Shown in pieces: positions 22,646 through 29,615 of a stretch of DNA of 37,856 nucleotides (positions are counted from its first letter, which is position 1; each line of letters begins with the position of its first letter). The notes under the pieces were generated by a model. The model did not search any database. It had not been told where the DNA came from and was given only the letters and a program-made list of their open reading frames with translations. The stretch comes from Spirochaetia bacterium. Its GTDB lineage: Bacteria > Spirochaetota > Spirochaetia > Treponematales > Treponemataceae. The stretch covers positions 1 to 37,856 of the forward strand of contig CAAGIZ010000048.1 in NCBI GenBank assembly GCA_900770075.1. The letters are read 5' to 3'. The position numbers and the translations under genes were made by a program.

Positions 22646-23298
22646 ACGTAAAAAACAACACAAACAGTCAGAACAAGCCAAAAACCAAGGCAGCCCTGCT
22701 AAAAACAAGAAAAACGGTTCTGGTGTCGGCAGTTTTAATTCTTGCTGCCCTTTATGCACTTCAGGTTGCACTGGGCTCCCGCTCTCCGGTCAAAACCTTC
22801 ACCTTCAGAGAAAAGCCGGACACCATTACAATCCAGTCTTCCTCCCAAACCGTAAGACTCTTTTACGAAAGCGGCCTGTGGTACGTGGGAGAAGAAAAAA
22901 CAGCCGGCGATGACGCAAAAATAGAAGAACTGTCAGACACTCTCCACAACATAAAAACTCTGGGAACAGTCAGCCGCTCCTCTGCTGCCCAGGAACTTGA
23001 CCGCTACGGCTTTACGGACAACCAGACACTCACAGTTACGGCCGCAAAAGCCGGAAAGACACTGCGCACCCTAAAAATCGGAAAGAACTCCGACACTTCC
23101 CTGTCGTCCTACATTCAGCTGGACGAAAAGGCAGAAACACTGCTTTCGGACAAAAATCTCCGTTCAGTTTTCGACGTTACGGAAGAGGACTTAAAACTCA
23201 AACAGGAAGAACCAGAACCGGAGACGGAATCCGAACAAAACCAGACCGAAGGACAGCCAGACAGCCAGCTGGACGACAAAAACCTTCAGCCGCTGTAA
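22642..23298 (+). CDS. DUF4340-like protein, short form
   Basis: The last gene of the ABC unit, 218 residues. Its ATG at 22642 overlaps the gldG-like stop (ATGA), so translation is coupled; the frame is open further upstream but overlaps gldG. It has a basic N-terminus, one membrane span (TVLVSAVLILAALYALQVAL) and an extracytoplasmic region with DTITIQSSSQTVRLFYESGLWYV and LDRYGFTDNQTLTV. Those segments match DUF4340 proteins that often accompany GldA/F/G clusters. Full-length family members are usually longer, often over 300 residues. Here the domain stops after one repeat and ends in an acidic Glu/Gln-rich tail. Function is unknown. Confidence 0.82.
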   Translation: MNVKNNTNSQNKPKTKAALLKTRKTVLVSAVLILAALYALQVALGSRSPVKTFTFREKPDTITIQSSSQTVRLFYESGLWYVGEEKTAGDDAKIEELSDTLHNIKTLGTVSRSSAAQELDRYGFTDNQTLTVTAAKAGKTLRTLKIGKNSDTSLSSYIQLDEKAETLLSDKNLRSVFDVTEEDLKLKQEEPEPETESEQNQTEGQPDSQLDDKNLQPL

Positions 23299-23301
23299 CA
23301 T

Positions 23302-23326
23302 GGTGGTGGGGAGTGGTGGGGAGGGG
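23302..23326 (+). other. G-rich tract after the ABC operon
   Basis: Three runs of four G and several GG doublets occur within 25 bases (GGTGG, TGGGG, AGTGG, TGGGG, AGGGG), right after the last ABC-operon stop codon. They could form a G-quadruplex in the transcript or on the plus strand. No ordinary terminator was found in this 54-base convergent gap. Confidence 0.5.
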
Positions 23327-23352
23327 ATGATAAACCCCATGTGCCCCCAGAC

Positions 23353-24273
23353 CTAAAGCAGGACTTTCAGCTTACCGGCAAGACACTCGTAGTGAATTTT
23401 ATTCACCTTGCCGAAAAGTTCCCCGTCGGTGTGGCTCACTGCAGGTTCAGAAGTGAACACATCGACAGTCCTTGCTTCTTTCATAAAAAAACCCTTCACC
23501 AAATCCTGCCTGGCCGCAAGCAAAAAAGGAAAAGCCAGAAAGCACTTCCATTTTGGAATTCCCGAAGCAAAGGTAAAAGAAATCTTTCCGTCAGAAGCAC
23601 TGGCCTTCGGTGCCATGGGAACCCCTCCACCCTCGCAGGGAAAATTCATTGCCGCCATAAAAATCGTCCGGTCAAAAACCTGCATGGGACCGCCGTCAAA
23701 ACTCACCTTAAAATCAGAAGTCTTCATCGAAAAAAGCATCTTCACCGTCATAACCGCATAACTCAGCGAACTCAGATGCAGTTTATTCATCACCACCTTT
23801 ATCTTCGAGCGGTTTATCTCCGTACCCACCAGCGCATTGAGCCCAAGCCCGGAAGAAATGCCGAAAAATCTCCGTCTGCCGCAGGATTCAGCCACGCCCA
23901 AATCAATTGCCTTCGTCCCGGTGGAATTCAAAATCATATCCACGATTTTTTCAGTATTTTTTAAAGGAAGCCCCAGTCCCCGGCTAAAATCGTTTCCAGA
24001 ACCCGTGGGAATGACCATAAATTTTACCCGTTCAAAACTCCGGATTCCGTTCAAGACCTCGTTTATGGTTCCGTCCCCGCCCACAACAATCAGACGGATG
24101 TCGTCATCCTCTTTTTCGCTTATGATTTCCCCAAGAACCGCCGCATATCCCTTTGCTTCCGGCACAAATTTCTGATACTTAACCCCGCGCTCATCAAGAA
24201 TTTTCTGAACCCTGTTCCAGACTCCCACAGTTTTGCCGCTTCCGCCCTGCTCATTCACAATAAAGTAAAACAT
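23353..24273 (-). CDS. Diacylglycerol kinase catalytic-domain lipid kinase (DagK/YegS-like)
   Basis: A soluble or peripheral lipid kinase that phosphorylates diacylglycerol or a related lipid, linking to phospholipid recycling. The 306-residue product has the full family signature: FIVNEQGGSGKT at the N-terminus, VVGGDGTINEVLNG at 63-76 and VIPTGSGNDFSRGLGLP near 86-102. It also has AIDLGVAE, FFGISSGLGLNALV, and a C-terminal beta domain with SDGKISF and SHTDGE. The product begins MFYFIVNEQ at 24273. It has no Shine-Dalgarno, and a near-consensus promoter ends 6 bases before the ATG, which predicts a leaderless mRNA. Lipid specificity is not determinable here. Confidence 0.92.
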   Translation of the reverse strand: MFYFIVNEQGGSGKTVGVWNRVQKILDERGVKYQKFVPEAKGYAAVLGEIISEKEDDDIRLIVVGGDGTINEVLNGIRSFERVKFMVIPTGSGNDFSRGLGLPLKNTEKIVDMILNSTGTKAIDLGVAESCGRRRFFGISSGLGLNALVGTEINRSKIKVVMNKLHLSSLSYAVMTVKMLFSMKTSDFKVSFDGGPMQVFDRTIFMAAMNFPCEGGGVPMAPKASASDGKISFTFASGIPKWKCFLAFPFLLAARQDLVKGFFMKEARTVDVFTSEPAVSHTDGELFGKVNKIHYECLAGKLKVLL

Positions 24274-24279
24274 AGTAAG

Positions 24280-24308
24280 ATTTTAAAATACCTTTCAATT
24301 CCAGTCAA
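24280..24308 (-). promoter_or_regulatory. Strong candidate promoter giving a leaderless lipid-kinase mRNA
   Basis: On the minus strand TTGACT (24303-24308), a 17-base spacer and TAAAAT (24280-24285) are followed by just 6 bases before the ATG at 24273. A normal start distance places +1 at or next to the A of ATG. Confidence 0.7.
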
Positions 24309-24338
24309 AATTATTTTCGCTGTTTTTTTTGCTTTTTT

Positions 24339-24440
24339 GGAGCACATCCTCCGCCCGCAACCGGCTTTCCGCGGTTCCGCTTTCGCTCCATTCTGCAACA
24401 GGTGCAGAACGGCTTCGCCGCCGCTCCAATCCGGGCTAAG
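24339..24440 (+). repeat. GC-rich intergenic repeat element, copy 6 (most typical)
   Basis: Best match to the consensus. Block order is GGAGCACATCC, CCGGCTTTCCGCGGTTCCGCT, TTCGCTCCA, the palindrome TTCTGCA-ACAGG-TGCAGAA, ACGGCTTCGCCGCC, GCTCCAATCC and GGGCTAAG. It lies between the nadE stop and the lipid-kinase promoter. Confidence 0.9.
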
Positions 24441-24501
24441 TCCGCCCTTCAGCAGCATTTTTCCGTTGCGCCCCTTTCAGGAATCCCCCGGTTTTCTGTC
24501 C

Positions 24502-26472
24502 TCAGTCCAGCTCCTCAACCTGCTTAAGCCACAAAGCCCCGCAGGCATCACTAGGCATACGCCAGTCGCCTCTCGGCGACAGGCTCACCGTTCCCACCTT
24601 TACGCCGTCCGGCATGCAGGACCTCTTAAACTGCTGGGAAAAGAACCTTCTGTAAAAAGTCTTCAGGGTCTGCTTTATTGTTTCCCTGCCAAAACCTTCC
24701 AGATTTTTCTGTTCCACCGCCTTTTCAGCCAGAAAAAAGATTTTCTCCGGCGAAAAACCGTTTCTTACGCAGTTGTATAGAAAAAAGTCCTGCAGAATGT
24801 AAGAACCTACGGTGTTTTCCGTCTTCTGAACTATGTTTCCGTCCTTATCCGGCGGCAAAAGTTCCGGGCTTACGGGAGTGGCAGCAATATCCTTCAAAGT
24901 TTCCGCCAGTTCAATGTTGTCCTTAAAAACATAGTCAGCATAGTACTCCACAAGACAGCGCACAAGAGTTTTCGGAATGGAATTGTTCACCCCGTAGCTG
25001 CTCATCTGGTCTGCGTTGTAGGTGCACCAACCCAAGGCAAGTTCAGACAAATCGCCGGTTCCAATCAAAAGGGCTGAATGCATGTTTGCCCAGTCAAAAA
25101 GCACCTGCGTCCTCTCCCTGGCCTGGGCGTTTTCGTAAGTTATGTCGTACAGGTCAAGGGGGTGATTCAAATCCTTTAAGTGCCCGGCAGCCGCTTCCTT
25201 TATGGAAATTTCTTCCAGGGAAGCACCGCAGGCCTTTACCAGTTTTTTTGCATTTTCGTAGGTACGTCCGGTAGTTCCAAAGCCCGGCATGGTAAGGCCT
25301 GTAATTTTACTTCTGTCCTTTCCCAAAATGTCAAAAGCACGACAGGCAACAAGCAGGGCAAGGGTGGAATCCAGTCCCCCGGAAATTCCCACTACGACTT
25401 TTTCGGAGCCGGTGTGCCTGAGCCTTTTTGCCAGACCCCAGGCCTGCATATCCGTAATTTCAGCACAACGCTCCCTTATTTTTTCCTTTTCCTTGGGAAC
25501 GAAGGGGTGACCGTCGATTTTCCGCAAAAGTTTTCCGCCCCCGGAAAAATCCAGTGCCTTTACGGTTATAGAGTTTTCTTCAGGCAAAAAGTCTTCGCTA
25601 CTGCAAAACAGGCCGGCATTTTGAGAAAAAGTTTCCATCCGAAGCCGCTCATGGTTCAGCTTTTCCAAATCGATGTCGCTTATTATAAACTGATTTTTTT
25701 CGTCAAAGGGAAGTTTTTCTGCCAGAAGAAGTCCGTTTTCTGCAATCATGGAGTGCCCGGAAAAAACCAGATCCTGAGTGGACTCCCCCATTCCCGCATT
25801 GGCATAGACGTAGGCACAGAGATTTTTTGCACTGTTTCCCAGAACCAGATTTTTTCTATAAGAAGCCTTTCCGATTACCTCGTTTCCGGCAGAAAGGTTC
25901 ACCACAAGGTTTGCACCCCGGAGGGCATAAAGAGTGGAAGGAGAAAGGGGCACCCAGGCATCCTCGCAGATTTCAGCCCCAAGGACAGCCCCGGTAAATC
26001 CGTTTTCGTCAAAAATTTTCAAAAGTCCGCCTAAAGGCCAGTCAAAGCCGTCTTTTTTGCAAGAAGAAAAGTCAAAGGGCGTAAACCACCGTTTTTCGTA
26101 AAATTCACCGTAATTTGGAACAAAGGTCTTTGGATAAATCAAAATTTTTTCGGCATTGGAAAGAAGGGCAGCAACGTTAAAAAGACCGCCGCCAGAAGAG
26201 CGCAGGGGAAGCCCCACAAAAACCCCCATTCCTTCGGTATGGCTTAAAATTTCGGTCAGAGAAGCCTTTGCCTTTTCCAAAAGCAGGTTCTGTTCAAAAA
26301 GGTCAGCACAGGTGTACCCGGTTATGCACAGTTCAGGAAAAACCGCAACCTGCACTCCCCTGCCCTTCAGCTCTTCAATGCACCGGCAGATTTCAACCAC
26401 ATTTTTTTCAACATCGCCTACGGCAACTTCCGGCGAAACCGCAGCAACCCTCAAAAAACCAAAATTCTTCAT
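24502..26472 (-). CDS. nadE: Glutamine-dependent NAD+ synthetase
   Basis: Catalyses the last step of NAD synthesis, amidating nicotinate adenine dinucleotide with ammonia taken from glutamine. The 656-residue length fits the two-domain glutamine-dependent type. The N-terminal nitrilase-like glutaminase has its triad at E47 (FPELCITGY), K115 (YPKTFVPNYGEFYE) and C169 (GAEICEDAW). The synthetase domain has the PP-loop SGGLDST at 364-370 and TGDLSELALGWCTYNADQM further on. A GAGG motif lies about 11 bases before the ATG, and a TATAAT on the minus strand (26505-26510) is a likely -10. It is a single gene next to a repeat element. Confidence 0.96.
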   Translation of the reverse strand: MKNFGFLRVAAVSPEVAVGDVEKNVVEICRCIEELKGRGVQVAVFPELCITGYTCADLFEQNLLLEKAKASLTEILSHTEGMGVFVGLPLRSSGGGLFNVAALLSNAEKILIYPKTFVPNYGEFYEKRWFTPFDFSSCKKDGFDWPLGGLLKIFDENGFTGAVLGAEICEDAWVPLSPSTLYALRGANLVVNLSAGNEVIGKASYRKNLVLGNSAKNLCAYVYANAGMGESTQDLVFSGHSMIAENGLLLAEKLPFDEKNQFIISDIDLEKLNHERLRMETFSQNAGLFCSSEDFLPEENSITVKALDFSGGGKLLRKIDGHPFVPKEKEKIRERCAEITDMQAWGLAKRLRHTGSEKVVVGISGGLDSTLALLVACRAFDILGKDRSKITGLTMPGFGTTGRTYENAKKLVKACGASLEEISIKEAAAGHLKDLNHPLDLYDITYENAQARERTQVLFDWANMHSALLIGTGDLSELALGWCTYNADQMSSYGVNNSIPKTLVRCLVEYYADYVFKDNIELAETLKDIAATPVSPELLPPDKDGNIVQKTENTVGSYILQDFFLYNCVRNGFSPEKIFFLAEKAVEQKNLEGFGRETIKQTLKTFYRRFFSQQFKRSCMPDGVKVGTVSLSPRGDWRMPSDACGALWLKQVEELD

Positions 26473-26537
26473 AACAAAAAACCTCAGAGCGTTTCAATAC
26501 AGACATTATAGCAAAAAAACAGGCATAAATGCACTGT

Positions 26538-26566
26538 TTGCACACATCGCAAAAAAAAACTATTAT
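26538..26566 (+). promoter_or_regulatory. Candidate promoter of the DUF1858 gene
   Basis: TTGCAC (26538-26543), a 17-base spacer and TATTAT (26561-26566) lie 20 bases before the ATG at 26587. A TATAAT on the opposite strand (26505-26510) faces nadE, so the 114-base gap is a divergent promoter region. Confidence 0.5.
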
Positions 26567-26586
26567 GATAGAAAAAGGTAAACAAA

Positions 26587-26856
26587 ATGGAAGATCCTAA
26601 AAATACACAGACTCAGGAAGATTTCACCAAGCCTGAACTTACAAAAGATATGCTGGTAAGCACTCTGGTGGCTTTTTACCCGGAACTTACGGAACCCCTC
26701 ACTCTTATGGGCATGCACTGCATAAGCTGTTTTGCCTCCCAGATGGAAACCCTGGAAGAAGCAGCCATGGTTCACGGTCTCAACCCAGACGAGGTTTTGG
26801 AAGACTTGCAGGACTTTCTTCATCAAAAAGAAATTCAGGAAGCAACAGAAAACTGA
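26587..26856 (+). CDS. DUF1858 / hybrid-cluster-associated redox disulfide protein
   Basis: A small cytoplasmic protein of 89 residues with a DUF1858 domain. It shows ITKDMLVSTLV-like N-terminal residues, the CxxC pair in MGMHCISCFAS (C44 and C47) and TLEEAAMVHGLNPDEVLEDL. These match the family found near hybrid-cluster proteins and in ScdA-type iron-sulfur repair proteins, where the disulfide is thought to be redox-active. No hybrid-cluster gene is in the window, so partners are unknown. It is a monocistronic plus-strand gene squeezed between nadE and the 3' end of the MocR-type regulator, 15 bases from the latter. Confidence 0.85.
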   Translation: MEDPKNTQTQEDFTKPELTKDMLVSTLVAFYPELTEPLTLMGMHCISCFASQMETLEEAAMVHGLNPDEVLEDLQDFLHQKEIQEATEN

Positions 26857-26871
26857 TTACAGCCTCCCCTG

Positions 26872-27999
26872 TCACCGCCGGAAGACAAGTTTTCTTTTCC
26901 GACGGCGTATTCTGTTTATGTGCCGCTCAAAACTTCCCCCGGAAATCAGTTCTGCAAGAACCAGCTGATCAAAGACAGGAACAGTACAGGAAATAAAGCC
27001 CAGTTTTTCCGAAAACTCTTCAGCCAGCCTTTCCGGCAGCACCATATAGCCAATCCTCAGTGCCGGAGAAATCGTTTTGGAAAAAGTGTTTATGTAGATT
27101 ACGTTTTTGTCGGAAGAAAGAGCAAACATGGTTTCCACCGGCTTGTTCAAAACCGAAAATTCCGACTCAAAATCGTCTTCCACGATAAAACGGTCAGGCT
27201 TTTTTGCCCAGGTGATGTATTCGTATTTTTTGGAAACAGTAGCGGTAATTCCCGTAGGAAAACTCCTGTAAGGGGAAACGTGAATTACAGAAGCCTCTGT
27301 CTTTGCCAGTGCCTCAGATTCTATTCCGTCTTTTCCCAAAGGCAAAAGACTGCACCTTATCCCCAAAAGCCTGTAGACCTGCTCAATTTTTTCGTACGAG
27401 GGAAATTCAAGGGCAAAGGTTCTGCCGCAGCCCAAAAGCCTTGCCACCAGAGTGTACAGGTATTCAGCCCCGGAACCTATTACAATCTGGTCTGTCTTTA
27501 CGCAGATGTTTTTGTTCTGTGCCAGATAAAGCCTTATGGCTTCCCTCAGTTCAAAGCACCCGGAGTTTTCAGACTTTTCAAGAATCCTTTCAGCGTAGAA
27601 ATTCAGCACATACCGCACAGTCTTTGCCATTACAGAAAAGGGAAAGTGCCTTTCCCCGTCAGTGCTGCCATCGCCCCGGGCACAGTCAAAAACCCCGACA
27701 CTTTTTTCGGACAAGGAAAGAACCTGCCCTGCATATTCTGTCCTGGCAAAACCTTTTTCAACCTTAAAATCCACAAAAAAACCGCTCCTCTCCAAGGAAC
27801 GCAGATACCCCTCGTCGCACAGCAGGCTGTAGGCATGCCTTACGGTAATTTCGCTGACTCCACATTCTGCCGCCATCTGCCTTTTAGAGGGAAGTTTAGA
27901 ACCATAAGGAAAAATCCCCCTTACAATGTCGGCTTTAAGCCTTTCATAAAGCTGGAGATATGCCGGACTTTTTTTTGTTTTTATAATCTCGTAATCCAT
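26872..27999 (-). CDS. pdxR: MocR/PdxR-type GntR regulator with shortened aminotransferase domain
   Basis: A likely PLP-sensing activator of the divergent pdxST genes. Residues 1-75 form a GntR winged helix (PAYLQLYERLKADIVRGIF, LPSKRQMAAECGVSEITVRH). The rest is a fold-type I aminotransferase domain with PLP contacts VEDDFESEF (D275 area) and the Schiff-base Lys K308 in TFSKTISPALRIGY. It is only 375 residues, whereas MocR proteins are usually about 450-480. It stops soon after FERHINRIRRR, so most of the C-terminal small domain is missing. The sequence beyond is occupied by the DUF1858 gene, so no frameshift rescue is possible nearby. The assignment as PdxR comes from context. Confidence 0.85.
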   Translation of the reverse strand: MDYEIIKTKKSPAYLQLYERLKADIVRGIFPYGSKLPSKRQMAAECGVSEITVRHAYSLLCDEGYLRSLERSGFFVDFKVEKGFARTEYAGQVLSLSEKSVGVFDCARGDGSTDGERHFPFSVMAKTVRYVLNFYAERILEKSENSGCFELREAIRLYLAQNKNICVKTDQIVIGSGAEYLYTLVARLLGCGRTFALEFPSYEKIEQVYRLLGIRCSLLPLGKDGIESEALAKTEASVIHVSPYRSFPTGITATVSKKYEYITWAKKPDRFIVEDDFESEFSVLNKPVETMFALSSDKNVIYINTFSKTISPALRIGYMVLPERLAEEFSEKLGFISCTVPVFDQLVLAELISGGSFERHINRIRRRKRKLVFRR

Positions 28000-28010
28000 C
28001 TTGCCGTCTG

Positions 28011-28051
28011 GGTATATAAAATTTTTGTATTCTGAATATTTTTATATATCC
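28011..28051. promoter_or_regulatory. Candidate operator between pdxR-like gene and pdxST
   Basis: An imperfect inverted repeat, GGTATATAAAA (28011-28021) and TTTTATATATCC (28040-28051), lies in the 108-base divergent gap. It covers likely -10 sequences for both directions. MocR-type regulators bind such shared regions; binding here is inferred. Confidence 0.45.
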
Positions 28052-28107
28052 AAAATTATTGTACTTTCTTTTTAACCTGAAAACAAGGTCGAAAAACGGA
28101 GGCAATC

Positions 28108-28998
28108 ATGAATCAAACAGAAGAACAGGAAAAACAGTACGATCTGAACAAAAATCTTGCACAAATGCTGAAAGGCGGCGTCATTATGGACGTAACCACC
28201 CCGGAGCAGGCAAAAATTGCCGAACAGGCAGGAGCCTGTGCAGTTATGGCACTGGAAAGAATTCCGGCAGACATTCGGGCAGCAGGGGGAGTTGCCAGAA
28301 TGAGCGATCCTAAAATGATAAAAGGCATACAGCAGGCAGTTTCCATCCCGGTCATGGCAAAATGCAGAATCGGACACTTTGCTGAAGCACAGATTCTTCA
28401 GGCAATAGAAATCGACTACATCGACGAAAGCGAAGTTCTCTCTCCGGCAGACGACATCTACCACATCAACAAGAAAAACTTCAGGGTACCCTTTGTATGC
28501 GGAGCAAAAGATCTGGGCGAAGCCCTGCGGAGAATTGCAGAGGGAGCGTCCATGATACGGACAAAAGGCGAACCGGGAACCGGCGACATAATACAGGCAG
28601 TGCGTCACCTGCGGAAAATGAACAGTCAGATTGCAAAAATCGCCGCTCTGGAAGAAGATGAACTTTTTGAAGAAGCAAAAACCCTTCAGGTGCCCCTGGA
28701 ACTGGTACAGACCGTTCACAGCCAAAAGCGGCTTCCAGTCGTAAACTTTGCCGCCGGTGGAGTTGCAACCCCTGCCGACGCCGCCCTGATGATGCAGCTG
28801 GGAGCAGAAGGCGTCTTTGTAGGAAGCGGAATTTTTAAAAGCGGAAATCCGGCAAAAAGAGCAGCAGCCATCGTAAAGGCGGTAACAAATTTCAGGGACG
28901 CAGACCTTATTGCAGAACTTTCAGAAGACCTGGGCGAAGCCATGGTGGGAATAAATGCAGACGAAATAGCCCTTTTAATGGCAGAGAGAGGAAAATAA
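28108..28998 (+). CDS. pdxS: Pyridoxal 5'-phosphate synthase, lyase subunit PdxS
   Basis: PdxS condenses ribose 5-phosphate, glyceraldehyde 3-phosphate and ammonia into PLP in the DXP-independent pathway. The 296-residue product is full length and very conserved. It has D28 in GGVIMDVTT, the imine-forming K85 in VMAKCRIGH, the second lysine K153 in IRTKGEPGTG, and the phosphate-binding GVFVGSGIFKSGNP. GGAGG precedes the ATG by 5 bases. It is followed after one base by pdxT, whose product supplies ammonia. Divergent transcription from a MocR-type gene suggests PLP-responsive control. Confidence 0.98.
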   Translation: MNQTEEQEKQYDLNKNLAQMLKGGVIMDVTTPEQAKIAEQAGACAVMALERIPADIRAAGGVARMSDPKMIKGIQQAVSIPVMAKCRIGHFAEAQILQAIEIDYIDESEVLSPADDIYHINKKNFRVPFVCGAKDLGEALRRIAEGASMIRTKGEPGTGDIIQAVRHLRKMNSQIAKIAALEEDELFEEAKTLQVPLELVQTVHSQKRLPVVNFAAGGVATPADAALMMQLGAEGVFVGSGIFKSGNPAKRAAAIVKAVTNFRDADLIAELSEDLGEAMVGINADEIALLMAERGK

Positions 28999-28999
28999 A

Positions 29000-29566
29000 A
29001 TGAAGGCGGCGGTTTTAGCCCTGCAGGGCGCATTTGTGGAACACGAAAAAAAACTTTCTTCCCTGGGAGTTTCCTGTCTGGAACTTAGAAAAAAATCCGA
29101 TTTGGAACAATCTTTTGACCTGCTGGTTCTACCCGGAGGAGAAAGCACCGTTCAGGGAAAACTTCTAAGAGAACTGGATATGTTCGACACCTTAAAGGCA
29201 AGAATCGAAGGAGGCATAAAAGTTCTGGCAACCTGTGCAGGAATGATTTTGCTTGCAGAAAAAATCGAAAACGACGAAAGACAGCACTTTGCCGTCATGC
29301 CCGTTACCGTAAAGCGCAACGCCTACGGCAGACAGCTGGGAAGTTTTTACACAGAAGAAAGCTTCACTCCCGTCGGAAAAATTCCCATGACCTTTATCCG
29401 TGCCCCGTACATAGCAGCGGCAGGAAAAAACGTGGAAATTCTTGCAAGGGTAAACGAACGCATTACCGCCGCCCGATACAAAAACCAGCTTGCACTGAGT
29501 TTTCACCCAGAGCTGAACGAAGATTTACGGCTTTACGAATGGTGGCTTAACGAAAAACCGCTTTAG
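29000..29566 (+). CDS. pdxT: Pyridoxal 5'-phosphate synthase, glutaminase subunit PdxT
   Basis: A class I-type glutaminase that hydrolyses glutamine and passes ammonia to PdxS in a 12+12 complex. The 188-residue product has the triad C79 (LATCAGMILL), H169 and E171 (SFHPEL). It also has LPGGEST at 44-50 and the oxyanion-strand residues AVLALQGAF at the N-terminus. These positions match known PdxT numbering closely. It starts one base after the pdxS stop, and translation is probably coupled. A bidirectional terminator follows 11 bases after its stop. Confidence 0.97.
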   Translation: MKAAVLALQGAFVEHEKKLSSLGVSCLELRKKSDLEQSFDLLVLPGGESTVQGKLLRELDMFDTLKARIEGGIKVLATCAGMILLAEKIENDERQHFAVMPVTVKRNAYGRQLGSFYTEESFTPVGKIPMTFIRAPYIAAAGKNVEILARVNERITAARYKNQLALSFHPELNEDLRLYEWWLNEKPL

Positions 29567-29577
29567 AAAAAAAAACA

Positions 29578-29602
29578 GCCCTCCGCCGTCTTTGCGAAGG
29601 GC
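29578..29602. terminator. Bidirectional terminator between pdxT and purB
   Basis: GCCCTCCGC and GCGAAGGGC form a 9-bp stem with one mismatch and a 7-base loop. On the minus strand it is followed by TG and nine T (purB side), on the plus strand by TTTTCC (pdxT side). It fills the 49-base convergent gap. Confidence 0.8.
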
Positions 29603-29615
29603 TTTTCCGTCTAAA

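Noticed and set aside
23341..23964. 207-codon plus-strand frame opposite the lipid kinase
   Set aside because: Shadow frame of a well-supported lipid kinase; no motif and no binding site.
26920..28035. 371-codon plus-strand frame opposite the MocR-type regulator
   Set aside because: Shadow of the GntR/aminotransferase gene; no recognisable motifs and it runs through the divergent promoter region.
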